A program made the position numbers and the translations under genes. From Cyanobacteriota bacterium (GTDB lineage: Bacteria > Cyanobacteriota > Cyanobacteriia > CACIAM-69d), in the NCBI GenBank assembly GCA_022402445.1, contig JAKRSF010000006.1, forward strand, positions 274,540-338,539: 64,000 bases of DNA, written 5' to 3'. The notes under the pieces were generated by a model. It saw only the letters and a program-made list of their open reading frames with translations, did no database searches and was not told the DNA's origin. This document shows positions 16,825-26,581 of the stretch, piece after piece; within the stretch, counting starts at the first letter, position 1; every line of letters starts with the position of its first letter.

Positions 16825-18168
16825 ATGACTGCTTCTTTCACCGCCGTGCCGACGCCCCTTGAGATTGCCCGCCAAACGCGCCGCGCGGCCCGTACCCTGG
16901 CGGTGTTGCCCCCGGCGGCGCGGGATGGGGCGTTGATGGCGATCGCGGATGCCCTCGAAAACCAAGCGGCGGCAATTGTGGCGGCGAACGAGGCGGACTG
17001 TGCGGCGGCGATCGCCGATGGCCTCTCGAATGCGCTCTATGGGCGGCTGAAGCTGGATGGGGTCAAACTCCAGGGGGCGATCGCGGGGGTGCGGGACGTG
17101 GCGAAATTGCCGGACCCCATCGGCACCGTGCAGCTCCATCGCCAGCTTGATGAGGGGCTGATCCTCAAGCGGCTCACCTGTCCCCTGGGGGTGCTGGGGG
17201 TGATTTTTGAAGCGCGCCCGGATGCGGCCATTCAAATTGCGGCCCTGGCCATCAAGTCCGGCAATGGGGTCATCCTCAAGGGGGGCCGGGAGGCGGCGCG
17301 CACCTGCACGGCGATCGTCGAGACCATTCACCAGGCCCTCGCCACCACCGCCGTGAGCCCCGAGGCGGTCCAACTGCTGACCACCCGCGAGGAGACGATC
17401 GCCCTCCTCAAACTGGATGAATATATCGATCTGATCGTGCCGCGCGGCTCCAATGAATTTGTGCGCTATATCCAGGACAATACGCGCATTCCCGTCCTGG
17501 GCCATGCCGATGGGATCTGTCACCTCTATGTCCATGGGGCGGCGGACCAGGACCGGGCGATCGCGATCGCGGTGGATGCCAAGACCCAATATCCGTCGGC
17601 GTGTAATGCGATCGAAACCCTGCTGGTGGATCGGGCGATCGCGGCGGAATTTTTGCCCCAGGTGGGCCGCGCCCTCCAGGCAAAAGGGGTTGAACTGCGG
17701 GCCGATGAAGCCGCCTACCCCCCTCTACAAACGGCGGGCTTGACGAATCTTGCGATCGCCACGGACGAAGACTGGAGCACCGAATATACGGATCTGATCC
17801 TGGCGATCAAGGTGGTCGATGGCCCCGACGACGCGATCGCCCACATCAACCACTACGGCTCTGGCCATACGGATGCGATCGTCACGGAAGATGCGATCGT
17901 CGCCGCCCAATTCCTCGCCGAAGTGGACGCCGCCGGGGTCTATCACAACTGCTCCACCCGCTTTGCCGACGGCTTCCGCTACGGCTTCGGCGCAGAGGTG
18001 GGCATCAGCACCGCCCAGATGCCCCCCAGGGGGCCCGTCGGCCTCGAAGGGCTGGTCACCTACAAATATCGAATCGTCGGCCAGGGGCACATTGCCGCCA
18101 CCTACAGCGGCCCCGATGCCAAACCCTTCCAGCACCAGGATTTGCCCCCCCACGGCGACACCCCCTAG
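16825..18168 (+). CDS. proA: Gamma-glutamyl phosphate reductase ProA
   Basis: ProA reduces gamma-glutamyl phosphate to glutamate semialdehyde with NADPH, the second step of proline synthesis. The 447-residue protein begins [22 protein letters not shown]. It shows [29 protein letters not shown], the [16 protein letters not shown] region, the catalytic Cys in [14 protein letters not shown] (~257) and the C-terminal [22 protein letters not shown]. The frame is open to 16750, but 16825 matches family length. The stop codon overlaps that of the convergent next gene within CTAG. Confidence 0.96.
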   Translation: MTASFTAVPTPLEIARQTRRAARTLAVLPPAARDGALMAIADALENQAAAIVAANEADCAAAIADGLSNALYGRLKLDGVKLQGAIAGVRDVAKLPDPIGTVQLHRQLDEGLILKRLTCPLGVLGVIFEARPDAAIQIAALAIKSGNGVILKGGREAARTCTAIVETIHQALATTAVSPEAVQLLTTREETIALLKLDEYIDLIVPRGSNEFVRYIQDNTRIPVLGHADGICHLYVHGAADQDRAIAIAVDAKTQYPSACNAIETLLVDRAIAAEFLPQVGRALQAKGVELRADEAAYPPLQTAGLTNLAIATDEDWSTEYTDLILAIKVVDGPDDAIAHINHYGSGHTDAIVTEDAIVAAQFLAEVDAAGVYHNCSTRFADGFRYGFGAEVGISTAQMPPRGPVGLEGLVTYKYRIVGQGHIAATYSGPDAKPFQHQDLPPHGDTP

Positions 18169-18773
18169 GCGTCCGGTTCCGCCATTTCGATCGTGCGGCC
18201 CATCCAATCCTTCACCAAAAAATTCAAGGGGCGATCGCGGCGAACCTTATGGCGCACCCCGCGCAACTGCACCCGCATCAAAATCGCCTCTAGGCAATCG
18301 CGATCAAAACACACATGGCGCTGGCGGTTTTTATTACCCAAATTCGCGCCGCCGATCACATGTAACTGCACATTTTTCTTCAGTTGATACCACAGGCCCT
18401 CCGGCGGCGCTGCCGTTGCCGTTTGGCCCAAACTGTTCGGCGAAAGGTACATCGGATCAATGCTCGAAACCCCCATCGTCTGCTCATAGTTGTAGTAGTA
18501 CTGCAACGGCACATCGGCGACGGGAAATTTTAGGTCTTCCTCATAAAAACGCCGCGCAATTTCTAAATCCGACACCATGATCGTATGCACCTTCGGCGTG
18601 CTGTTGAGGAACATCCACATTGCGCCGGCGTAGGCCAGCAGCAGCAGCACCATGATCCCCTGGGTGGAAAAGAGGCTATCCAAGGGCAAACCGAGAAAGG
18701 CAAAGGGCGGCATCGGCATCGGGATATCGGGGGGAATCGGGGACGCGATCGCGGAAACTCCAAAGGTCATCAA
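18165..18773 (-). CDS. Membrane-anchored VOC/glyoxalase-like protein
   Basis: This 202-residue protein has an N-terminal hydrophobic stretch ([10 protein letters not shown] and [18 protein letters not shown], ~38-56). A single VOC-fold-like domain follows, starting [21 protein letters not shown], the usual first betaalpha unit of glyoxalase-like proteins. The [16 protein letters not shown] segment supplies the second half. Only some of the metal ligands typical of VOC enzymes can be placed, so catalytic activity is unproven. Similar anchored proteins are conserved in cyanobacteria (from memory). It is convergent with proA; the two stop codons share CTAG. Confidence 0.7.
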   Translation of the reverse strand: MMTFGVSAIASPIPPDIPMPMPPFAFLGLPLDSLFSTQGIMVLLLLAYAGAMWMFLNSTPKVHTIMVSDLEIARRFYEEDLKFPVADVPLQYYYNYEQTMGVSSIDPMYLSPNSLGQTATAAPPEGLWYQLKKNVQLHVIGGANLGNKNRQRHVCFDRDCLEAILMRVQLRGVRHKVRRDRPLNFLVKDWMGRTIEMAEPDA

Positions 18774-18846
18774 CGGCTAGGGACTGGAGGGACCAGGGGA
18801 CAAGCCACCATCGGCCCTCCAGAACCTTAGCCAGAACCGACGGGGG

Positions 18847-18866
18847 CAAGGGGCTTAAGCCCCTTG
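18847..18866. repeat. Palindromic 3'-end repeat, copy 2 (perfect)
   Basis: CAAGGGGCTTAAGCCCCTTG is a perfect 20-bp palindrome located 50 bp beyond the grxD stop codon. On the grxD strand it would fold as a hairpin in the 3' untranslated region. Confidence 0.75.
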
Positions 18867-18915
18867 TCTTGGCGCAGGGCAATGCAAGGCTAGGCTACCA
18901 AGGTCCAAGCATTCC

Positions 18916-19239
18916 CTAGGAGGCCAGCGCCACCTCGAGCATTTGCTGGAGTTCACCCTTTTGGTATAGCTCGATCGCGATGTCCGAGCCACCGATCAGT
19001 TCGCCATTGATATAAAGCTGAGGAATCGTCGGCCAGTTAGAAAACTCCTTGATCCCCTGGCGAATTTCCGGATCCGCCAACACATCGCAGGTTTCGTAGG
19101 GCACCCCAAAACTGTTGAGGATTTGCACCACATTGTTAGAAAAACCGCACTGGGGCATGAGTTTCGTGCCCTTCATGAAGACAAAGATTTTGTTGTCGCT
19201 GATTAGTTGCTTGATGCGCGCTTCGGTTTCGGGATTCAT
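18916..19239 (-). CDS. grxD: Monothiol glutaredoxin Grx4/GrxD (CGFS type)
   Basis: CGFS glutaredoxins carry or relay [2Fe-2S] clusters with glutathione and commonly partner BolA proteins. The 107-residue protein has the CGFS active site in LMPQCGFSNNVVQIL (~29), the thioredoxin-fold cis-Pro in WPTIPQLYINGELIGGSDIA, and the expected length. BolA lies upstream on the same strand, 144 bp away. That adjacency supports a Grx-BolA iron-sulfur or iron-sensing complex. Confidence 0.96.
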   Translation of the reverse strand: MNPETEARIKQLISDNKIFVFMKGTKLMPQCGFSNNVVQILNSFGVPYETCDVLADPEIRQGIKEFSNWPTIPQLYINGELIGGSDIAIELYQKGELQQMLEVALAS

Positions 19240-19383
19240 GGGTTCGTAAACTCCTCTCGTGGCAATGGCGGAAAGTTAGCACCCCAATGGGGTGATGGGA
19301 AAGTGGGCAGGGGAAGCCGTGCGATCGCCCCTTGATCTTCCCAGGGGTTGGGGTTGGATGATCGCCGGTCTAGGGCGCGATCG

Positions 19384-19635
19384 CTATTGGGCAGCGGCCC
19401 AGGCTTCGGGGGTGTAGGTCTTGAGGGCGAGGGCGTGGATCGCCTCACTTTTTAAATCCTCCCGCAGGGCCTGATAAATGAGCTGATGCTGCTGCACCAG
19501 GGTTTTGCCCTCGAAGGCGGCGGACACCACCACGGCTTGATAGTGATCACCGCCGCCGGTGAGGTCTTCGACGGCCACTTGGGCATCGGGGAGGTGGGCT
19601 TCGATGGCTGCACGGACGCGATCGGGCGTAACCAT
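19384..19635 (-). CDS. BolA family protein
   Basis: This is an 83-residue BolA/IbaG-like protein with the fold signatures [48 protein letters not shown] and [15 protein letters not shown]. The conserved C-terminal His of the AIHAL segment is one of the ligands BolA donates to a shared cluster with CGFS glutaredoxins (family knowledge). The ATG at 19635 gives the normal length; ATGs at 19653 and 19698 are in frame. grxD is the next gene. Confidence 0.92.
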   Translation of the reverse strand: MVTPDRVRAAIEAHLPDAQVAVEDLTGGGDHYQAVVVSAAFEGKTLVQQHQLIYQALREDLKSEAIHALALKTYTPEAWAAAQ

Positions 19636-19796
19636 AGGGCGATTGTTCTCCATTCCGGGCCTTGGGCTGCCGGGATGATTGCTAGGACTGGAGTGCATTG
19701 TCCGCTGTCGGGGGCTGGATTGACAACGGGGGGGTTGTTTTTGTCGGGGGGCCGTTTTCTATCCTAGATCGCCGGACGGGGGCTGGGGGTGGGTGA

Positions 19797-20996
19797 TTAG
19801 AACCGGGGTTCCCGGAGGCCGCGCGGCGTGTCGCGATCGTCCAGTTCGGTGGTTTGGATGAGCACCTGAAAGTTGCCGAGGCCCAGGGGATCGATGAGGC
19901 GGTGGAGGGTGTCGCGGCGGCGCAGGAGGGTGTTGAGGTCAAGGGGGTGGCCGTCGGGGGAGTTGGCGAGGGCGTTGAGGCGATCGCCTAATCCCAGGGC
20001 CATCAGGAATAGGGCCTGTTGGGTGCGTCCGAGGGTTTGGAGGCCCGCGCGATCGCCCCACCGTTCGAGGGCCGTGAAGTCCACATGGGCGGTGATGTCC
20101 TGGTAGCCGATGTAGGCATAGGGGTCGCCGTGGTGGGCGTGGCGGCTGTAGCACCGCAGGGTGCCCCCTTCCCGCGCCGGTTGGTAGTAGCGGGCTGCGT
20201 CGTAGCCGTAGTCCACCGTGAGCAGGTAGCCGCGCTCTAGGCGATCACCCACGACCTCCAGCCAATCTAGGGCCGCCAGATTCACTTCCGTGACATAGCC
20301 ATTCGGCAGCTTTGTGACATCAATCCCCACCAGGTCAAAGTAGGGGACGAGGCGATCGCACGACGGCGGCCCCAGGGTATCCATCAAGGGCGTTGGGGAA
20401 CCGTCCGGGGCCAGGGCCACATAAATTTCCTGCCACTGATCACCGCCCCACCGGAGGCGATGGACCGGAAAGGCGTCCACCAGTTCATTGGAAAAGCAGC
20501 AGCCCCGGATGGATTTGCTGGGGATTTCGTCCCAGGTGCTCCAGGTGACTTTTTCTCCCCAAGGCAACAGTCGTTGACGCTGGGCCGCGATCGCGGCGGC
20601 GGCCTTTTCAATAATTTGATAGCGCACGGTGCCGTAGCAGACCGGATGGCGATCGCCCAGATAGGCCAAAATATCCGCCGCCAAAAGTCCCTGACCCGCC
20701 CCCATTTCCACCAAATCAAACGGATCCGGGCGGCCCAACCGCTGCCAAAAGTCCACCAACTGCTCGGCGATCAGTTCCCCAAAATCCGGCCCCATGTGGG
20801 GGGAGGTGACAAAATCGCCCCCCGGCCCGATCCCCCGCGCCGCCCGCGTGGCATAGTAGCCCGCCGCCGGATCGTACAGGGCGATCGCCATATACTCCGC
20901 AAACGTAATCCGCCGATCGGCAGAGGCCGCGATCGCCCCCGCGATCGTCCGCAGCAGATCTGGGTGGTACGGGGGCGGTGGTGCCAGGGAAGCCAT
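19797..20996 (-). CDS. MidA-like SAM-dependent methyltransferase (COG1565)
   Basis: This 399-residue protein belongs to the family of mitochondrial MidA/NDUFAF7, which methylates an arginine of complex I in eukaryotes. Visible features are ITFAEYMAIALYDPAAGYYA, GPGGDFVTSPHMGPDFGELIA, and the SAM-binding loop FDLVEMGAGQGLLAADIL (~97-115). FSNELVDAFPVHRL and TVDYGYDAARYY, both family blocks, follow. The bacterial substrate is not known; an NDH-1 subunit would be an extrapolation. It lies just downstream of glgA on the same strand (36 bp). Confidence 0.87.
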   Translation of the reverse strand: MASLAPPPPYHPDLLRTIAGAIAASADRRITFAEYMAIALYDPAAGYYATRAARGIGPGGDFVTSPHMGPDFGELIAEQLVDFWQRLGRPDPFDLVEMGAGQGLLAADILAYLGDRHPVCYGTVRYQIIEKAAAAIAAQRQRLLPWGEKVTWSTWDEIPSKSIRGCCFSNELVDAFPVHRLRWGGDQWQEIYVALAPDGSPTPLMDTLGPPSCDRLVPYFDLVGIDVTKLPNGYVTEVNLAALDWLEVVGDRLERGYLLTVDYGYDAARYYQPAREGGTLRCYSRHAHHGDPYAYIGYQDITAHVDFTALERWGDRAGLQTLGRTQQALFLMALGLGDRLNALANSPDGHPLDLNTLLRRRDTLHRLIDPLGLGNFQVLIQTTELDDRDTPRGLREPRF

Positions 20997-21032
20997 GGTG
21001 TTCTCTAAAGGGGACTGGGGCCGCGATCGCCC

Positions 21033-22484
<1,452 letters not shown>

Positions 22485-22606
22485 GGGGGGAGGAGTCCTG
22501 ATAACCGTGGATGGTTGGTCTGGGGAGCTGGTCTGGCCTGGGGCAGTTTTTTGCACTGCCGTTCAGCAGTTAGGGTACTACAGGAGTTGACCGGAAAACA
22601 GTCGCG

Positions 22607-23815
22607 ATGGGGGTGCCGATGGCGGGCGGGGATCAGGGGTGGGAGCGGCTGGGGTTTTTGCGGCGGCTGGCGGGGGCGATGGGTAGGAACTGCGTTCCGA
22701 TCGCGGCGGGATCGATCAATGGCCTGGGGGATAGCTTGGGGCCGATCGCGCGATCGCGGTGGGATGGGCCGGATCGCGGGGATGAAGTGGTCGGGCGGCG
22801 GCTGGGGTTATTGGGGCGGGCGTGGCCGGATCTGGCGGCGGATCCGACGGTGGGGCCGCTGCTGACGGGGGAGTTTCGATCGGGGCCGTGGGAGCTGCTG
22901 TGGGATCTGTGGCTGCCGTTGGCGCTGGAGTTAGACAGCGTTAGAGCCCTGCAACCACCGGGTGAAAAACCTTTAGTGCAGGGGATTTTGGGGCTTCAGG
23001 GGACGGGCAAGACGACGTTGGGGGCGGCCCTGACGGTGCTGCTGCGGGTGGCGGGGCGATCGGTCCTCAGTTGGTCCATTGATGATCTGTATTTGCCCTA
23101 TGGCGATCGCGTGGCCCTGCGATCGCGCGATCGGCGGTTGATTTGGCGCGGCCCGCCGGGGACCCATGATGTGGATTTGGGGTTGCGGGTATTTCAGGAT
23201 TTAGCCGATCGCGAGTTAACAAAAATTGCCCTGCCGCGCTTCGACAAAACCTGCCACGGGGGCCAGGGCGATCGCGCCGCGCCGGAGTGGATCGCGGCCC
23301 CGGTTGACATCGTTCTATTTGAAGGGTGGTTTGTGGGCACCCAACCCATTGCGCCGGAATTGTTTGACCAGGCCCCTGACCCCATCGCCACGGACGATGA
23401 TCGCGCCTTTGCCCGCCGCTGCAATGAACGGCTGCGGGCCTATCAACCCCTGTGGGATCAGTGCGATCGCCTGCTGGTCCTGTGTCCCGAGGATTACCGC
23501 GCCTCGAAACGGTGGCGGCGGGAGGCGGAACAGCGCCAGCGCCAGCGGGGGGCCGGAGCCATGGCCGATGGGGAGGTGGACGCCTTTGTGGACTATTTTT
23601 GGATGGCCCTCCACCCGGAGCTTTTTGTGGCCCCGTTGGCGATTCCGGGCGATGAACCCCCTGGCGATCGCGCCCCCCATCCGCTCAATCCGCGCATTCA
23701 TGCCGTTGTGCGTCTGGATGACGATCGCCGGATCAAGACCCTCCATCGCTACCCGGTTTTGGGCGATCGCGCCGGGAATGAGGAACTATCCTCCCTCCCC
23801 AGGCCCATCCCATGA
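22607..23815 (+). CDS. glyK: D-glycerate 3-kinase (plant/cyanobacterial type)
   Basis: The enzyme phosphorylates glycerate to 3-phosphoglycerate, the last step of the photorespiratory cycle. The 402-residue protein has a P-loop GLQGTGKTTLGAAL (~128), WSIDDLYLPYGDR, RGPPGTHDVDLG and LFEGWFVGTQP, all typical of the GLYK family within P-loop kinases. YRASKRWRREAEQ, VDAFVDYFWMALHPELF and the C-terminal VVRLDDDRRI are also present. Several N-terminal starts are possible. It overlaps the next gene by 4 bp (ATGA). Confidence 0.9.
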   Translation: MGVPMAGGDQGWERLGFLRRLAGAMGRNCVPIAAGSINGLGDSLGPIARSRWDGPDRGDEVVGRRLGLLGRAWPDLAADPTVGPLLTGEFRSGPWELLWDLWLPLALELDSVRALQPPGEKPLVQGILGLQGTGKTTLGAALTVLLRVAGRSVLSWSIDDLYLPYGDRVALRSRDRRLIWRGPPGTHDVDLGLRVFQDLADRELTKIALPRFDKTCHGGQGDRAAPEWIAAPVDIVLFEGWFVGTQPIAPELFDQAPDPIATDDDRAFARRCNERLRAYQPLWDQCDRLLVLCPEDYRASKRWRREAEQRQRQRGAGAMADGEVDAFVDYFWMALHPELFVAPLAIPGDEPPGDRAPHPLNPRIHAVVRLDDDRRIKTLHRYPVLGDRAGNEELSSLPRPIP

Positions 23816-24444
23816 TCCCGATCCAGCGCCGCCCCTTCCTCAATAGCTTCAGCCTGTTCCTGAGCGCCCTGGCCGTGGTGCTGGCCCTCCATACCCTGGC
23901 CCCGATCCTGATTGATCGCGCGATCGCCCACCCCAGCACCGGCACCGATCCCCGCGATCGCCCCACGGCCCTGGCCAACGTCACCCTCACCCCCGACGGC
24001 CTTGGCCCCCTGCGCATCAACGCCAGTCCCACGGAAGCCGAAGCCGCGATCGGCACCCCCCTCGATCCCTGGGAACCGAACCCCAGCGCCCCCTGCCACT
24101 TCCACGGCATCCCTGGCCTTGAAGGGGTGGGCCTCATGGTGTCCAACGGCACGATCGCGCGGATCGACATCTGGGAGCCCGCCGCCGCCATCACCACCCC
24201 CGCCCGCATCGGCATCGGCAACACCCTGCGCGACCTCGAACGGGCCTACCCCGGCCAGGTGCGCCTCGAACCCCATCCCCACCTGCCCCGCTGGCGCAAC
24301 GCGATCGTCACCCCCCGCGCCAACGCCGCGATCGGCACCCACCTCAACCACTGGCTCTTCACCCTCGACGAAGGCGACCAAATCCGCCAATTTCGCGCCG
24401 GTCGCACCCCAGAACTCACCTGGGCCAACGGTTGCGCCTCATGA
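23812..24444 (+). CDS. Secreted hypothetical protein coupled to glycerate kinase
   Basis: This 210-residue protein starts with a signal or anchor segment (FSLFLSALAVVLALHTLAPILI, ~12-34). The mature part has LTPDGLGPLRINASPTEAEAAIG and then IGIGNTLRDLERAYPGQVRLEPH, the two-half pattern of a secreted beta-rich family of unknown function. The gene overlaps glyK by the ATGA quadruplet, so translation is coupled. A role is not known, and a link to photorespiration is not implied by its domain. Confidence 0.7.
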   Translation: MIPIQRRPFLNSFSLFLSALAVVLALHTLAPILIDRAIAHPSTGTDPRDRPTALANVTLTPDGLGPLRINASPTEAEAAIGTPLDPWEPNPSAPCHFHGIPGLEGVGLMVSNGTIARIDIWEPAAAITTPARIGIGNTLRDLERAYPGQVRLEPHPHLPRWRNAIVTPRANAAIGTHLNHWLFTLDEGDQIRQFRAGRTPELTWANGCAS

Positions 24445-24500
24445 TGCCCCAACAACAAAATCAAAAAACAACACAAAAAAATCAGAACCCAAAAACCAGA

Positions 24501-24520
24501 CAAGGGGCTTCAGCCCCTTG
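24501..24520. repeat. Palindromic 3'-end repeat, copy 3
   Basis: CAAGGGGCTTCAGCCCCTTG lies 59 bp beyond the pfkA stop codon. On the pfkA strand the stem is followed by T-rich sequence, including TTTTTTT about 20 bases on, so it probably acts as a terminator. It also lies 56 bp after the convergent secreted-protein gene. Confidence 0.75.
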
Positions 24521-24578
24521 CCCCATTAACTCGCCAGCCAAAGAAAACTCATCAAACAAAGTTTCCTGCTTAAGCGTC

Positions 24579-25670
24579 CTAGCCCATGCGATCGCCCAGG
24601 CAGATATTCAAACCCCGAGCCGTTTTGACCAGGGTATCCTCCGGCGAAATGGTGCGGTAGGTCGAAACAATCTCCTCGATCGGCACACTCACCACCTGTC
24701 GGTTTTGCCAGGTCACCACGCGATCGAACTGGCCCGACACCGCCAGATCCACCGCCGCCACCCCAAAGGCCGATGCCAACACGCGATCGAGCGGCGACGG
24801 AATGCCCCCCCGCTGCACATGGCCCAGCACCGTCACGCGGGTTTCCGCCCCCGTGCGCTTGCCGATCTCGTCCGCCAGATGTTGGCCGATGCCCCCCAGG
24901 CGACATTCCCCAAACTGCTGCTGGTGCGTCACCACCTCGCCGCCCACCGTGCAGACCGCCTCCGAGATCACCGCGATCGAATAGTTCGAGCCGCTGGCCT
25001 GCCGCTTCCGCACCTGCTCGCACACCACCTCGATGTCGTAGGGAATTTCCGGCAGCAGGATAATGTGAGCGCCGCCCGCAATGCCCGAATTCAGGGCAAT
25101 ATGGCCCGCATCGCGCCCCATCACCTCCAGGATCATCACCCGGTTATGGCTCGCCGCCGTGAAGTGCAGCCGGTCGATCGCCTCCGTGGCAATATTCACC
25201 GCCGTATCAAAGCCAATGGATCGCTCCGTGGAGCCCACATCGTTATCGATGGTTTTGGGGATGCCTACGAAATTCATGCCCCCCAGTTTCGCCAGCTTGT
25301 GCAAAATCGCCAAACTGCCGTCGCCGCCAATGCCGATGAGGGCATCGAGGCCCAGCAGGTGGTAGCCCGCTGCGATATCCGCTGAACGGTCTTTGGTCGT
25401 GCCGTCCGCCATGGGAAAAGCGAAGGGGTTGCCGCGATTGGTGGTGCCGAGGATGGTGCCCCCTTGGATCAGCAGGCGATCGACCCCGGCGGGGGTGAGG
25501 GAGACCACTTCGATCGGGCGGCTCATGAGGCCCTGGGTGGCATGGCCGATGCCGACGACTTCCCAGCCGTAGGTGCCAACGGCGTGGTGGACGACGGCGC
25601 GAATGGCGGCGTTGAGGCCCGCGCAGTCGCCGCCGCTGGTCAAGATGCCGATGCGCTTGGTTTCTCCCAT
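24579..25670 (-). CDS. pfkA: 6-phosphofructokinase PfkA
   Basis: PFK phosphorylates fructose 6-phosphate in glycolysis. The 363-residue enzyme begins MGETKRIGILTSGGDCAGLNAAIRAV. It carries GIGGDGSLAIL (Gly, not Asp, at the position that favours ATP over pyrophosphate), the catalytic block VGIPKTIDNDVGST, and GFDTAVNIATEAIDRLH. EVMGRDAGHIA and LGHVQRGGIPSPLDRVLA are also present. The frame extends 37 codons upstream, but 25670 is the conserved start. It is the next gene after the ZorAB-like operon, with a gap of about 150 bp, and ends near a palindromic hairpin. Confidence 0.95.
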   Translation of the reverse strand: MGETKRIGILTSGGDCAGLNAAIRAVVHHAVGTYGWEVVGIGHATQGLMSRPIEVVSLTPAGVDRLLIQGGTILGTTNRGNPFAFPMADGTTKDRSADIAAGYHLLGLDALIGIGGDGSLAILHKLAKLGGMNFVGIPKTIDNDVGSTERSIGFDTAVNIATEAIDRLHFTAASHNRVMILEVMGRDAGHIALNSGIAGGAHIILLPEIPYDIEVVCEQVRKRQASGSNYSIAVISEAVCTVGGEVVTHQQQFGECRLGGIGQHLADEIGKRTGAETRVTVLGHVQRGGIPSPLDRVLASAFGVAAVDLAVSGQFDRVVTWQNRQVVSVPIEEIVSTYRTISPEDTLVKTARGLNICLGDRMG

Positions 25671-25820
25671 AAGCTCATGCCCCGGTGAACGGTGGATTGC
25701 GGAATGTGGTGCCGTTGGGGGTCGAGCCCCGATGCCCGACTGGGCGCGCTGGCTAGGACGCACTGCGGGTGGCATCGCCAATGGTAGGCGGCATTTTGGG
25801 CCGGGTAAAGTTGGGATCGA

Positions 25821-26570
25821 TCAATTTTGCTGATCTTCACTAAGTTTCAAGGTTAGGGCTGGGGGCGGGGCGGGGGCGATCGCGGTGCCCTGGCCGGGTG
25901 CTTGAAAGGGTTTGGTGAAGTCGGTGCGCTGGAATTGGAAGCGGAAAACGACTTTGCGATCGCGGGGATCATCGCGATCGCGGTTGGCATCGAGTTCGCC
26001 CCGGCCGGCGGTGAGGAGGGCGGCGATGAATTGATCTTGATGGGGGAAGGGGGGTGCGGTGGCGATGCGGTTGGCGACGGCCTGGGCGCGGCGTAGGCTG
26101 AGGTCAAGGTTGGCGCGATCGTCACCGCTGCTGCTGGTGTGGCCTTCGATGATGATGCGGGCGAGGCGCGGGGCGATGTCGGGGTTGCCAAAGGCCAGAT
26201 CGCTGTAGAGGGGGACGAATTCGTTCAAAAACGCTTGGCCGCTGGGGGTGAGTTCGGCGCTGCCCACGTCGAAGAGGATGCGATCGCGGATGCTGATGTC
26301 GCCGGTGGCGGGATCGATGGCGATCGCGCTGTCGGGGCCGTCGTGGCCGAGGCGATCGCCCAGGGTTTGCAGGACTAGGAGGGGGAGGCGATCGAGGGCG
26401 TCCTGGTAGCTGCGCAGTTGGGCCAGGACCGTGAGGAAGAGCAGGGCAAAAAAGAGCAGTAGACCCGCCATCAGGTCGCCGATGGAGAGCAGGATGCTGC
26501 CGTCGAGGGAGTCCGGTTCGTGGGGGAGATCCGCGTGGGGATCGGTCTGGGGATCGAGGTCGGGATCCAT
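25821..26570 (-). CDS. ZorB/MotB-like OmpA-domain stator protein
   Basis: This 249-residue protein has one N-terminal membrane helix (SIGDLMAGLLLFFALLFLTVLAQL, ~30-53). The Asp at its start is positioned like the proton-carrying Asp of MotB/ZorB. A periplasmic OmpA-like peptidoglycan-binding domain follows (~85-235) with RDRILFDVGSAELTPSG, RIIIEGHTSSSGDDRANLDLSLRRAQAV and RKVVFRFQF. It lies 11 bp after the ZorA-like gene, which is a strong operon signal. Together they should form a MotAB-type ion-driven complex anchored to the wall. ZorC, D, E, F or G genes are not nearby, so Zorya defence is not established. Confidence 0.85.
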   Translation of the reverse strand: MDPDLDPQTDPHADLPHEPDSLDGSILLSIGDLMAGLLLFFALLFLTVLAQLRSYQDALDRLPLLVLQTLGDRLGHDGPDSAIAIDPATGDISIRDRILFDVGSAELTPSGQAFLNEFVPLYSDLAFGNPDIAPRLARIIIEGHTSSSGDDRANLDLSLRRAQAVANRIATAPPFPHQDQFIAALLTAGRGELDANRDRDDPRDRKVVFRFQFQRTDFTKPFQAPGQGTAIAPAPPPALTLKLSEDQQN

Positions 26571-26581
26571 GGGCGGGGGGG

